A stretch of 64,000 nucleotides of DNA from Palleniella intestinalis. GTDB taxonomy: Bacteria; Bacteroidota; Bacteroidia; Bacteroidales; Bacteroidaceae. Made by a program: the position numbers and the translations under genes. The notes beneath the pieces were generated by a model. The model searched no databases, had not been told where the DNA came from, and saw only the letters and a list, made by a program, of their open reading frames with translations. Positions 1-9,190 of this stretch are shown one piece after another. How positions within the stretch are numbered: position 1 is the stretch's first letter; each line of letters begins with the position of its first letter. Location: positions 62,001-126,000 of the forward strand of contig NZ_JABKKG010000006.1 in NCBI RefSeq assembly GCF_013166595.1, in the 5' to 3' direction.

Positions 1-1
1 T

Positions 2-661
2 GCACCAAAAGAGGATGAATTCATTACTTATCGGTTACTTGACCGTATGGCGGCATGGGCTGGTGGTACAGTAGAACCGTTCTCCGTCCGGCTTATTAAT
101 ACCGGATTGGCACAACAGTTTATCATCCACATGAAGACAGCGTTGTGCGCCGGAGTGTTGTGTGCTTCGCCTTATATCCTTTATCAGTTGTTCCGATTTG
201 TTTCTCCAGCTCTTTATGACAATGAACGGCGATATGTCACACGGATTGTCGGAGGCGGATACGCTATGTTCGCATTAGGTGTAATTATCAGTTATTTTCT
301 GATATTTCCTCTGACATTCCGTTTCTTGGGAACTTATCAGGTTAGTGGTGATGTGGATAATCTCATCTCGCTTGAATCGTATATCTCTACACTTGTAATG
401 ATGTGCCTTGCAATGGGCATCGTCTTCGAGATACCAATACTCTCGTGGCTGTTTGCCAAACTGGGATTTCTCTCGGCAGACTTCATGCGTCGCTATCGAA
501 AACACGCCATTGTGATTATCCTTGTAGTTGCAGCCATTATTACACCGACATCGGATGTGTTCACGCTTTCGTTGGTCGCACTGCCGATGTGGGTACTTTA
601 TGAAGTGAGTATATGGATTGTAAAAAACTCAAAGATGAATGAAAATACTTTTACAGCATAA
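2..661 (+). CDS. tatC: Sec-independent translocase TatC, 5' end missing
   Basis: Membrane subunit of the twin-arginine translocase, which moves folded proteins across the inner membrane. The visible part (about 219 residues) has the TatC pattern of several hydrophobic segments. It includes the conserved stretch around LYQLFRFVSPALYDNERR, a membrane segment before ESYISTLVMM, and the late segment with AAIITPTSD. The frame is open to the window edge, so the start is outside. Its last 23 bases overlap the rteA start, which implies one operon. In CTnDOT the gene before rteA is tetQ, so tatC here is unusual cargo. Alternatively tatC could be a host gene next to the element's edge, but the overlap argues against that. 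Confidence 0.9.
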   Translation, partial: APKEDEFITYRLLDRMAAWAGGTVEPFSVRLINTGLAQQFIIHMKTALCAGVLCASPYILYQLFRFVSPALYDNERRYVTRIVGGGYAMFALGVIISYFLIFPLTFRFLGTYQVSGDVDNLISLESYISTLVMMCLAMGIVFEIPILSWLFAKLGFLSADFMRRYRKHAIVIILVVAAIITPTSDVFTLSLVALPMWVLYEVSIWIVKNSKMNENTFTA

Positions 662-2957
662 GATATTCATAGGATATTTCCTTTTGATGGCGATCATCGG
701 CAGCATGGTCGCCATTGTTCTCCATGAGCGTAACCGGGTGCAGAAGATAGAAGACGAATCAATTACCATTTTCCAGACCCAGCATGACATCAACACCGCC
801 CACCGATATGTGACCGCATTGGCAACTTATGGAGAATCCGTCTTGGTATGGGATAATGAGGACACTCAGGCTTATAGGAAACGCCGTGTACAGACCGATT
901 CCATGCTGCAAGTCTTACGCATGCAATGTGAAGATTTCATACGACCCACTCAGATTGATTCGCTCCGTACATTGTTAGCCGCCAAAGAAGCGCATCTGTT
1001 TCAAATCATGGAAGCCTCACGGAAACAAAGGCAGACCGACAGTCTTCTGTTCAACCAGAAACCGACTGTTACCACACACACGACAACAAAGACCGTTACC
1101 CGCAAGAAGAAAGGCATAGCCGGATTTTTCGGAGGCAAGGAAACCGTGCAGCTACCTGTTACGACCCGGCAAACCACATTGGATAAAAAACTAATTTCTC
1201 AGATAAACAGACAGCAACGTGATATAGAAGCCTATACAGACAGCTTGCGGTTATGTAACAAGGAACTCAACAGGAAAATGCGTATGCTGATTACAAATCT
1301 GGACGAACAGACATGGCTCGCTTTTCGGAACAAGAAGATGCGTCTGAAAGCATCCTACGAGCATTCGACAGTTATCATTTCCGGTCTGATTATGTTCTCT
1401 ATCATCATGCTGGTTGTCTTTTATCTCATCATACAACGGGATATAAAGAAGAAGGTACAGGTAAGGGAAGAAAGGGAACGGCTCATAAATGAACTGAATC
1501 TTAGCGTTGAACAAAACGATGTTCTGATAGCCTCACGGAAAAAAGCGGTGCATACCATCACCCACGAATTGCGTACACCGCTGGCGGCAATAACAGGTTA
1601 TACCGAACTGTTGCAAAAAGAAGGTAACAACAATAATAATGAACAATACATCAAAAGCATACAGCAATCTTCCAACCGTATGCGGGATATGCTCAACGCT
1701 TTGTTGGACTTCTTCCGTTTGGACAACGGCAAGGAACAACCCAAACTGTCGCCCTGCCGCATTTCAACCATAGTGCATACACTCGAAACGGAGTTCATGC
1801 CCGTTGCCATGAACAAAGGTCTGTCGCTGATAATGAAGAACGTAAACGATGCCGTTGTACTGACCGATAAAGAGCGGATAATCCAAATCGGGAACAACCT
1901 GCTGTCAAACGCTATCAAGTTCACGGAAAAAGGCGGCGTGTCGCTGACTACCTATTATGCTGACGGAGTTCTAACAATTACTGTTGAAGATACAGGTACA
2001 GGTATGACCGTAGAGGAACAGTATCGTGTATTCGGTGCGTTTGAACGCCTTTCAAACGCCGCCACAAAAGACGGCTTCGGACTTGGGCTTGCCATTGTGA
2101 AGAATATAGTGACGATGCTTGGTGGCAAAATCCGTTTGGAAAGCAAGAAAGGGAAAGGAAGCCGTTTCACGGTGGAAATACCCATGTCGAAAGCCGAAGA
2201 AGTGCCGGAAAAAGAGATACAGACTTACATCCACCGAAAAGACAGAAACCTTAATGTTGTCGCCATCGACAATGACGAGGTACTGCTCCTGATGCTGAAA
2301 GAAATGTATGCACAAGAAGGAATACACTGCGATACCTGCACCGATGTGTCGGAACTGATGGAAATGATACGCCGGAAAGAATACAGCCTGCTGCTGACAG
2401 ACTTGAATATGCCCCATATAAATGGTTTTGAACTGCTGGAACTTCTGCGCTCGTCCAACGTGGGCAATTCACAGACAATCCCCGTGGTCGTGGCAACCGC
2501 TTCGGGCAGTTGCAATGCGGAGGAACTTTTGGAACGGGGCTTTGCCGGATGCCTGTTCAAGCCGTTCTCCATATCGGAGCTGATGGAGGTTTCCGACAAG
2601 TGCGCCATTAAAGCGACAAAGGACGGTAAACTGGATTTTTCAGCCTTGTTATCCTACGGCAATGAAGCCGTCATGCTGGAAAAGCTGATAACGGAAACAG
2701 AGAAGGAAATGCAGGCGGTTCGGGATGCGGCAACGCGAAACGACCTGCAAGAACTTGATGCCTTGACACACCACTTGCGCAGTTCGTGGGAGATACTCCG
2801 TGCTGACCAACCGCTGAGGGTACTTTATGGAGTGCTTCATGGTAAGGATAAGTCTGATAACGAAGCGTTAAGTAATGCCGTGTCCGCAGTGTTGGATAAG
2901 GGAGCGGGAATAATCCGACAGGCAAAAGAAGAAAGGAGAAAATACGAAAATGAATAA
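639..2957 (+). CDS. rteA: RteA hybrid sensor histidine kinase
   Basis: Sensor of the RteA-RteB two-component system that controls CTnDOT-type excision and transfer. At 772 residues it has a membrane segment near residues 10-27 and a second near 245-265, bracketing a coiled-coil periplasmic domain. The dimerization box HELRTPL carries the phospho-acceptor His. The ATPase domain has N-box NNLLSNAIKF and the GTGMT and GFGLGLAI loops. Next come a receiver domain with phospho-acceptor Asp in LLTDLNMPHI and an HPt-like C-terminus (THHLRSSW). The ATG at 639 lies inside tatC, so translation is probably coupled. In CTnDOT the operon responds to tetracycline through tetQ attenuation; with tatC upstream the inducing signal here is unknown. 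Confidence 0.93.
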   Translation: MKILLQHKIFIGYFLLMAIIGSMVAIVLHERNRVQKIEDESITIFQTQHDINTAHRYVTALATYGESVLVWDNEDTQAYRKRRVQTDSMLQVLRMQCEDFIRPTQIDSLRTLLAAKEAHLFQIMEASRKQRQTDSLLFNQKPTVTTHTTTKTVTRKKKGIAGFFGGKETVQLPVTTRQTTLDKKLISQINRQQRDIEAYTDSLRLCNKELNRKMRMLITNLDEQTWLAFRNKKMRLKASYEHSTVIISGLIMFSIIMLVVFYLIIQRDIKKKVQVREERERLINELNLSVEQNDVLIASRKKAVHTITHELRTPLAAITGYTELLQKEGNNNNNEQYIKSIQQSSNRMRDMLNALLDFFRLDNGKEQPKLSPCRISTIVHTLETEFMPVAMNKGLSLIMKNVNDAVVLTDKERIIQIGNNLLSNAIKFTEKGGVSLTTYYADGVLTITVEDTGTGMTVEEQYRVFGAFERLSNAATKDGFGLGLAIVKNIVTMLGGKIRLESKKGKGSRFTVEIPMSKAEEVPEKEIQTYIHRKDRNLNVVAIDNDEVLLLMLKEMYAQEGIHCDTCTDVSELMEMIRRKEYSLLLTDLNMPHINGFELLELLRSSNVGNSQTIPVVVATASGSCNAEELLERGFAGCLFKPFSISELMEVSDKCAIKATKDGKLDFSALLSYGNEAVMLEKLITETEKEMQAVRDAATRNDLQELDALTHHLRSSWEILRADQPLRVLYGVLHGKDKSDNEALSNAVSAVLDKGAGIIRQAKEERRKYENE

Positions 2958-4272
2958 GACAAGAATAATCGTAGTTGAGGATAACATCGTGTATTGCGAG
3001 TATATCTGCAACCTGCTGGCACGGGAGGGATACAGTACCGTGAAGGCTTACCACCTCTCGACAGCGAAAAAACATCTGCAACAGGCGACGGATGATGATA
3101 TAGTAGTTTCTGACCTGCGCCTAAACGATGGCAATGGAATAGACCTGCTGCGTTGGATGCGCAAGGAAGGCAAGATACAACCGTTCATCATCATGACCGA
3201 CTACGCCGAAGTGCATACGGCAGTCGAAAGTATGAAACTCGGTTCGATAGACTATATCCCTAAAAAACTGATAGAGGATAAACTCGTCCCGCTTATCCGC
3301 TCCATACAGAAAGAGCGGCAGTCAGGACACAACCGGATGCCTGTGTTTGCCCGTGACGGCTCCGCTTTTCAGAAAATCATGCACAGGATAAAGTTGGTAG
3401 CTGCCACCGACATGAGCGTGATGATATTCGGAGAGAACGGCACGGGCAAGGAGCATATCGCCCACCACCTGCACGACAAGAGCAAACGGGTGGGCAAGCC
3501 CTTCGTGGCGGTGGACTGCGGTTCACTCTCAAAAGAACTTGCGCCGTCGGCTTTCTTTGGACACGTCAAAGGAGCGTTCACAGGTGCGGACAGCACAAAG
3601 AAAGGATATTTCCATGAGGCGGAAGGAGGCACGCTGTTCTTGGATGAAGTGGGCAACCTTGCATTGGAAACACAACAGATGTTGCTCCGTGCCATACAGG
3701 AAAGACGTTATCGTCCGGTCGGTGACAAATCGGACAGAAGTTTCAACGTCCGCATCATCGCCGCCACAAACGAGGATCTGGAGGCGGCAGTGAGCGAGAA
3801 GCGTTTCCGGCAGGATTTACTCTACCGTCTGCGCGACTTCGAGATAACCGTTCCGCCCTTGCGTGACTGTCAGGATGACATCATGCCGCTGGCGGAGTTC
3901 TTCCGTGAGGTAGCCAATAAGGAACTGGAGTGTAATGTGGGCGGTTTCACTTCCGAAGCCCGTAAAGCGTTGCTGACCCACGCATGGTCGGGCAACGTGC
4001 GGGAGCTTCGGCAGAAAATCATGGGAGCGGTATTGCAGGCTCAGGAGGGTGTGGTCTCGAAAGAGCATCTTGAACTTGCCGTACCGAAACCGACCTCACC
4101 CGTCAGCTTCGCCCTGCGCAATGACGCGGAGGATAAGGAGCGGATAATGCGTGCGTTAAAGCAGACAAACGGCAACAGGAGTGCCGCCGCCGAACTGTTG
4201 GGAATAAGCAGAGCTACACTTTATAGTAAACTTGAAGAGTATGGACTTAAATATAAATTCAAGCAACCATAG
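2950..4272 (+). CDS. rteB: RteB sigma-54-type response regulator
   Basis: Response regulator that activates rteC in CTnDOT-type elements. At 440 residues it has an N-terminal receiver with Asp in VVSDLRLNDG, a central AAA+ activator domain with Walker A GENGTGKE and the sigma-54 contact loop GAFTGAD, and Walker B-like FLDEVG. The C-terminus carries a Fis-type helix-turn-helix (NRSAAAELLGISRATLYSKL). The start overlaps the end of rteA by 8 bases. Family knowledge places RteB upstream of rteC transcription, and rteC follows about 950 bases downstream. Confidence 0.95.
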   Translation: MNKTRIIVVEDNIVYCEYICNLLAREGYSTVKAYHLSTAKKHLQQATDDDIVVSDLRLNDGNGIDLLRWMRKEGKIQPFIIMTDYAEVHTAVESMKLGSIDYIPKKLIEDKLVPLIRSIQKERQSGHNRMPVFARDGSAFQKIMHRIKLVAATDMSVMIFGENGTGKEHIAHHLHDKSKRVGKPFVAVDCGSLSKELAPSAFFGHVKGAFTGADSTKKGYFHEAEGGTLFLDEVGNLALETQQMLLRAIQERRYRPVGDKSDRSFNVRIIAATNEDLEAAVSEKRFRQDLLYRLRDFEITVPPLRDCQDDIMPLAEFFREVANKELECNVGGFTSEARKALLTHAWSGNVRELRQKIMGAVLQAQEGVVSKEHLELAVPKPTSPVSFALRNDAEDKERIMRALKQTNGNRSAAAELLGISRATLYSKLEEYGLKYKFKQP

Positions 4273-4294
4273 CCCGTAATTCGCTGAATTTCGC

Positions 4295-4528
4295 TATCTT
4301 TGCAAAACATTTGAGAAATAACGGCGATTGGCAGGAGCTTTTCGCCGCCGACATATAGAATAAGACCGCAAGGAGTTTCAGGCGTAAATCTGGTAAATTG
4401 AAACTGAAAGAAGCTAATTGCGTGATGCTTATGCTATGCCTACGCATAGCGTGCATTCACGCGTTTCTTTCAGGGGCTTTACCAGAGCCTACGCTTGAAG
4501 TAGTGTGGATTGCACGCTACTTTTTTTT
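4295..4528 (+). ncRNA. Candidate structured leader or small RNA between rteB and the RibD-like gene
   Basis: Seen: a -7 box TATCTTTG (4295-4302) just after rteB, with no clear TTTG at -33. It is followed by three inverted repeats. GTTTCA (4375) pairs with TGAAAC (4399). A long hairpin has arms CTGAAAGAA (4404-4412) / TTCTTTCAG (4465-4473), with inner arms GCGTGA/TCACGC and GCTATGC/GCATAGC. A third hairpin (4500-4520) is followed by eight T (4521-4528) and looks like an intrinsic terminator. The next gene starts at 4557. This could be a free RNA of about 230 nt or an attenuating leader of the next gene. I see no match to the FMN or tetrahydrofolate riboswitch consensus. Confidence 0.5.
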
Positions 4529-4556
4529 GCACCTTGCCTAACGAAAGGATACGATT

Positions 4557-4970
4557 ATGGGAAAAGTTCAGATTCTTGCCGTCCTTACAATAGACGGATG
4601 TCTTTCTTCCGAGTTATATGGCAAAGCGCATAAGGATTTGCGTCTTGACCGTTGCGGTCTTGATGAAATCAGAAAAAACGCCCTTTACCGTGTCACGCCT
4701 GACTATTCCATCTCCATGCTGCATGAATGGCGAGAAGATGGCACAAACACCTGCTATCTTGCGGAAGCGACACCGGACACGGCGGACTATATCAACGGGC
4801 TGCTGCGTATGCAGGCGGTAGATGAAATCATACTGTACACCATTCCTTTCATTGCTGGAACCGGACGGCATTTCTTCAAGTCGGCACTCTATGAAAAACA
4901 CTGGACACTTGCTTCGCTGAAAAGCTATCCCAACGGTGTATGCCGTTCCATATATGCCCTTGACAGATAA
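4557..4970 (+). CDS. RibD C-terminal / dihydrofolate reductase-like protein
   Basis: 137 residues. The opening VQILAVLTIDGCLSS and the segment DEIILYTIPFIAGTGRHFF resemble the RibD_C/DHFR reductase fold (pyrimidine or dihydrofolate reductase type). The protein is shorter than the roughly 180-200 residues usual for the domain, so activity is uncertain. It sits between rteB and rteC, behind a terminator-like hairpin that ends 28 bases before the start, so read-through or attenuation may control it. A stem-loop (4984-5007) follows the stop. Its role in the element is unknown; a reductase affecting antifolate sensitivity is only a guess. Confidence 0.65.
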   Translation: MGKVQILAVLTIDGCLSSELYGKAHKDLRLDRCGLDEIRKNALYRVTPDYSISMLHEWREDGTNTCYLAEATPDTADYINGLLRMQAVDEIILYTIPFIAGTGRHFFKSALYEKHWTLASLKSYPNGVCRSIYALDR

Positions 4971-4983
4971 ATAAGAACACCCG

Positions 4984-5007
4984 AAATGTATGCCGGTCAT
5001 ACATTTT
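4984..5007 (+). terminator. Stem-loop terminator after the RibD-like gene
   Basis: Perfect 9-bp arms AAATGTATG (4984-4992) and CATACATTT (4998-5006) with a 5-base loop, followed by T and an A/T-rich stretch. It lies 14 bases after the stop codon. Confidence 0.6.
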
Positions 5008-5221
5008 AACTTGTAAAAAATTATATAAATGTCTAATTTCCAGTCAAATTAAGTATCTGTCAATTTATTCCCGATAAAAAATATCGAGTTTTATACAGTT
5101 GAAATCCAGTGCTTTGTAAAATTGAGCGTTGGATTTTCTGTTTTCTGCCACGCTTATTGCCAATAATATTCATGTGCGCATACCGAAAAACAGAGTGTAA
5201 AACTTCAAAATTGACAGGAAC
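5008..5221 (+). promoter_or_regulatory. rteC upstream control region
   Basis: About 210 A/T-rich bases without a gene before rteC. An inverted repeat GAAATCCA (5101-5108) / TGGATTTTC (5130-5138) is visible. In CTnDOT, RteB activates rteC transcription from the upstream region, so this dyad is a reasonable candidate for the RteB site. That assignment is inference; no consensus was checked. Confidence 0.4.
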
Positions 5222-5827
5222 ATGAACTACTTTTTATTAGCGGAAACCGACTTTTTCCGCCTGATAAACGAAGCCGGCGACTGCAATATGGAAACGGCAT
5301 ACACGGCTTTCGCCACCCAAGTGATTGAGCTATGCAACGGTAACATGGATGCGAATCGCACCATCATCGCATTAGCTTACATAGAGATTGAATTGCAGCA
5401 CCATCCCGTGCGCAACCTTTCCGAAGAAAGGAAAGAGATTGCCGCATACGTCAGCAAGGCTCTCTCTTTCGTCAGGAAGATGCAGAAGTTCCTTGCAATG
5501 CCCCAAGTGCCACCACTAATATCCGCCAACACTACAACCGATAACACTGCCAACCTCCTGCAATGGACGGGCAACGCCATCGACCTCGTGGAACTTATCT
5601 ACGGCATAGACGAGATGGGGTGCATAAACAACGGCAAAATGCCGCTCAAACAACTCGCCCCGCTTCTCTACAAGATATTCGGTATTGAATCAAAGGACTG
5701 CTATCGTTTCTATATTGACATCAAACGCCGGAAGAACGAAAGCCGCACCTACTTCCTTGACAGGATGCAGGAAAAACTGAACGAGAGAATGTTGCGCGAC
5801 GAAGAGTTGGAACGCATGAGAAAATGA
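5222..5827 (+). CDS. rteC: RteC transfer regulator
   Basis: 201 residues, close to the usual size of RteC. It is a mostly helical protein with the C-terminal signature KIFGIESKDCYRFYIDIKRRK. In CTnDOT, RteC is a winged-helix-type activator that binds upstream of the exc operon (xis2c, xis2d, orf3, exc) and so triggers excision. Here no exc operon lies between rteC and mobC: the stop is followed by a terminator and then by the end of the leftward mobC. The RteC target in this element must therefore lie elsewhere, probably to the left of the window. Confidence 0.92.
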   Translation: MNYFLLAETDFFRLINEAGDCNMETAYTAFATQVIELCNGNMDANRTIIALAYIEIELQHHPVRNLSEERKEIAAYVSKALSFVRKMQKFLAMPQVPPLISANTTTDNTANLLQWTGNAIDLVELIYGIDEMGCINNGKMPLKQLAPLLYKIFGIESKDCYRFYIDIKRRKNESRTYFLDRMQEKLNERMLRDEELERMRK

Positions 5828-5834
5828 CATCAAA

Positions 5835-5874
5835 AAACAAGCGGGACAGGTTTTGCAACTTGTTCCGCTTGTTT
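5835..5874. terminator. Bidirectional terminator between rteC and mobC
   Basis: Arms AAACAAGCGGGA (5835-5846) and TTCCGCTTGTTT (5863-5874) pair with one internal mismatch. A runs precede the left arm and T follows the right arm, so it can end both rteC (+) and mobC (-). Confidence 0.75.
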
Positions 5875-5893
5875 CCATTATTGCCAATAGGCT

Positions 5894-7903
5894 CTACTTC
5901 TGCTGCAACAGATGTTTCAGATTATCATCGTTTGCGATGCGCTCCAGCTCTTCCTGAACAATCTGCTTCACCTCTTCCTTGATGCGTCGGTAATTCGCCT
6001 GCACCGTTTCCTTCATGCAGTCGTTGCCGTCCTCGTCCGTAAAGTCGGTAATGACGGGGATAGGCTTGTAAGCCCTTTCCTCCCGTTTCACCTTCTCGGC
6101 ATCCACCACAATCTCACAGTGAAAAATCTTCTGCTCGATGCGCTCGTTGAAGTTATCGGACACCGAACCGACAAACATTCCCTGCGTCAGCCCGGAAATC
6201 TTGCTTGGCGGTATGAGCGCGTCCATCTGCGTGTTGATGGAGGTGGAAACATCCTGCCTGTTGATGGAAATGGACTGCCGTTTCTGCAATACCTTACCGA
6301 ACCGCTCGGATAACGTCTTAGCTGTTTCCCCGACCACCTGCCCGGAGAAAATGTTACCGACCGTATTCATCACAACCTTCGCTTCTTTATCTCCGTAGTC
6401 GCGCACCAACTGGCTGAAATCCTGAAAGCCCAGACACACGGCAACCTTGTTGCTTCGCGCGGTGGCAATCAAATTATCAAGCCCCTTGAAGTATATCGTG
6501 GGTAGCTCGTCTATAATGACCGACGACTTCAACATCCCCTTCTTGTTAATGAGTTTCACAATACGGGAGTTATACAGACCGAGAGCCGCCCCGTAGATGT
6601 TCTGGCGGTCGGGATTATTGCCCACGCAGAGGATTTTCGGCTCTTCGGGATTGTTGATGTCCAGCGTAAACTCGCTGTCCGACATCACCCAATAGAGCTG
6701 CGGGGAAATCATCCTCGAAAGCGGAATTTTCGCCGATGCTATCTGCCCCATTAACTGTTCAGCCGCCCCTCCGAGCCAAGCATCCATGAACGGGGAAAGG
6801 TAGTTCTCCAGTTCGGGATAGGAGGTCAGTATCGGGAAAATATCCTCGTACCTGCGGTTCAAAAACTCGATGGCATGGGGGAACGTGCAATACTTTCCAC
6901 CCTGAAAAATTTTAAGATACCAGATGATTGCGGCAAACAAAATAATTGGTGATTCCACAAAGAAGTCGCCCTGCTTTTGCACCCAACTTTTATTGAGGTT
7001 GAGCATAATGGTATAGGCACTCTCGTAAGCGTCCGTAATGTCCTCCATGAAATCCGGGTGAATAGGATTGCAACGGTGTGAGCGTCGCGGGTCGTCGAAG
7101 TTGATCACATAGAACTTCGGCTTCACCTTGTAGCCCTCTGGATGGTTCATCAGGTGGTTGTAAGCGATGGTTGAGAGGTCGGGGTACTTGAAATCATAGA
7201 TGTATTGACTAAAGCCCTTCTCAATCTGTTGCTTGATAAAGCTGTTCACCACAGCGTATGACTTGCCACTGCCCGGCGTACCCAACACGATGGAAGCACG
7301 GAACGGGTTTACCACATTTATCCAGCCGTTGTTCCAACGCTTCTTGTAATAGAAACGTGTGGGCAGATTGACCGAATACTCACTTTCGATAAGCCTCGTT
7401 TCCTGCATGAAGCTCTCGTTCTCGTTGTTGAAAACATCATCCATCAGATTGTGCTTCAACAAGCGGCTCATCCACAAACCGCCCATCAAAAGGCAGACAT
7501 AGCCCGTGCCGATGGTAAGGATATAGAGAGCCGTGACCGCTTCAACCGGAAGCGGCAGAGCCAGTATCCACCAGTTGAGGAAGAACAGCACAAAACCGAC
7601 GGCAAGCACCGTCCATATTTTCCGCCAAGTGATTTTCTCACCCTTGACCCCTTTCGTCCCCAGACAGGACAGGGCAAGTAGCAGGACGGCAAACAGCTTC
7701 GTGTACAGTATGGAATGGAACAGCCCCGCCGTGCGGTCGAAGTTCATCAGTATCCGGTCCACCACGCCGATGTCCACGCCCCACAGCCGGATGGCTTCAT
7801 AGCAGAACCAGTACACGTTCATTACCACTAAAATAATACTCACGGCACGCAGAAAATCCATGATTTTCGCCAATGCCCTCAAATCGTCTTCTTGTTGTGA
7901 CAT
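5894..7903 (-). CDS. mobC: MobC type IV coupling protein (TraG/VirD4 family)
   Basis: 669 residues. It couples the relaxosome to the conjugation channel. Hydrophobic segments occupy about the first 150 residues, followed by a cytosolic P-loop ATPase. Walker A is GTPGSGKSYA and Walker B is SSVIIDELPTIYF. The length and arrangement match the Bacteroides MobC coupling proteins. It is the last gene of the leftward mobA-mobB-mobC unit and starts 30 bases after the mobB stop. It should act at the inner membrane with TraG and the relaxase. Confidence 0.93.
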   Translation of the reverse strand: MSQQEDDLRALAKIMDFLRAVSIILVVMNVYWFCYEAIRLWGVDIGVVDRILMNFDRTAGLFHSILYTKLFAVLLLALSCLGTKGVKGEKITWRKIWTVLAVGFVLFFLNWWILALPLPVEAVTALYILTIGTGYVCLLMGGLWMSRLLKHNLMDDVFNNENESFMQETRLIESEYSVNLPTRFYYKKRWNNGWINVVNPFRASIVLGTPGSGKSYAVVNSFIKQQIEKGFSQYIYDFKYPDLSTIAYNHLMNHPEGYKVKPKFYVINFDDPRRSHRCNPIHPDFMEDITDAYESAYTIMLNLNKSWVQKQGDFFVESPIILFAAIIWYLKIFQGGKYCTFPHAIEFLNRRYEDIFPILTSYPELENYLSPFMDAWLGGAAEQLMGQIASAKIPLSRMISPQLYWVMSDSEFTLDINNPEEPKILCVGNNPDRQNIYGAALGLYNSRIVKLINKKGMLKSSVIIDELPTIYFKGLDNLIATARSNKVAVCLGFQDFSQLVRDYGDKEAKVVMNTVGNIFSGQVVGETAKTLSERFGKVLQKRQSISINRQDVSTSINTQMDALIPPSKISGLTQGMFVGSVSDNFNERIEQKIFHCEIVVDAEKVKREERAYKPIPVITDFTDEDGNDCMKETVQANYRRIKEEVKQIVQEELERIANDDNLKHLLQQK

Positions 7904-7933
7904 ACATTGATTTTTTGATTGTTGATACTCTGA

Positions 7934-9190
7934 TTACATTCCCAAGCCCTTGCGCTTTTTCTTCTTTCTGCGCTGCATCGCCCGGATGAAAGCCTCTTCC
8001 TCGGCATTGACCGCCGGACCTTCGGGAGTGAGCAAGCCCATACCGCCCGACACGTCTTCACGGTCGTATGCGGTCTGACCTTGTGTCTTGTGTGCATCGT
8101 CCGCAACATCCACCGGAATGGATAGCGGTATCGGCGGCTGTCCTGCGTATGGCAGGGTGAAGTGTTCCTGCAAGGCATTCGCCGAAAGTTCCTTGCCCAT
8201 GCGCGAGCCGTTCAGCACGCATCCTGTGCGGTGGTCGATGAAGGTAGCCCCGTAAATGCGCCCTTCCTCCGTATGGCGCAACACGGTGTCGATGCCCTTC
8301 TCTTTGAGCCGGGACACGAATTTGTCCTTGTCATAAGTGCCTTGCAGCACGGAAAGGACGGTGCGTTTCGTCGTGTCGGCGAGTTTCCTGTCCTTAATCT
8401 CCTGCTTGGAACGTGCGAACTTTTTTTGCACGGCTTCATAGCCTGCGGACTTCCCGAAAAGCGAGGATTTGAACGGGTTGCCCACCTTGTCGCCCTTGTC
8501 GTCCGTGACGGAATAGACCAGCCCGTGATACTCCCGTCCGCGCACGTTGCCCCTCGCTTCCTCCACCGTCAGGTTATAGAGGGAAAGGAGCGCACGGTAT
8601 TCGCCCATCGTCTGAAAGCGGTACTGCCCGTTCAAAGCCTTCACGGTGTTACCCACCTGCTTCTTCACATCGCCTGCCGAAGCGTACACCTTGCGCAGCG
8701 GGTTATCCAATCTCGGATTTTTACGTTCAGCCGGATGCAAGCCGTACTTCTGTTCCAGTTCCTTGCGGATACGGTCGCTGCGACGGTAAAGGAAATCCCG
8801 GTTGAGCCGTTTCCCGTTCTCGTCCACATTAACCGTCACGATATGCAGATGGTGGCGGTCAATATCCTCGTGCTTGAAAACAAGGTAAGGCTGATTTCCG
8901 AAGCCGAGTTTTTCCAGATAATCGCGGGCGATATTCTGTAATTCCGCATCGGTCAGCACATCCTCCGGGTGCGGGTTAAGCGAGATATGTACCACCGGCT
9001 TCTCCACCTTCATCTGCGGCGGCAGGAAGGTGTGGAAACCTTCCATTGCCTTGTTGATGTCCACCTTTCCCGAACCGTCATTGTAGATGCGGTTGGTGGT
9101 GAGCAACCGCCCTTGCGCCTCGTTAATCTTCTCACCGTTGTAAGCGATCGCGCCGTACAACGAGCTGCCTACACTGATTTTTGCGACCAT
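7934..9190 (-). CDS. mobB: MobB relaxase
   Basis: 418 residues. It nicks oriT and pilots the strand in transfer. The relaxase/mobilization nuclease motif is seen as HEDIDRHHLHIVTVNVDENG, whose histidine triad binds the metal. An N-terminal Tyr-rich segment (SLYGAIAYNGEKI) is a candidate source of the catalytic Tyr. The C-terminus is basic (RRKKKKRKG). The start overlaps the end of mobA by 22 bases, so the two are probably translationally coupled. Substrate: the oriT expected just upstream of mobA. Confidence 0.93.
   Translation of the reverse strand: MVAKISVGSSLYGAIAYNGEKINEAQGRLLTTNRIYNDGSGKVDINKAMEGFHTFLPPQMKVEKPVVHISLNPHPEDVLTDAELQNIARDYLEKLGFGNQPYLVFKHEDIDRHHLHIVTVNVDENGKRLNRDFLYRRSDRIRKELEQKYGLHPAERKNPRLDNPLRKVYASAGDVKKQVGNTVKALNGQYRFQTMGEYRALLSLYNLTVEEARGNVRGREYHGLVYSVTDDKGDKVGNPFKSSLFGKSAGYEAVQKKFARSKQEIKDRKLADTTKRTVLSVLQGTYDKDKFVSRLKEKGIDTVLRHTEEGRIYGATFIDHRTGCVLNGSRMGKELSANALQEHFTLPYAGQPPIPLSIPVDVADDAHKTQGQTAYDREDVSGGMGLLTPEGPAVNAEEEAFIRAMQRRKKKKRKGLGM

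Noticed and set aside
4375..4528. FMN or tetrahydrofolate riboswitch before the RibD-like gene
   Set aside because: The conserved core sequences of those riboswitches are not seen; only generic hairpins are.
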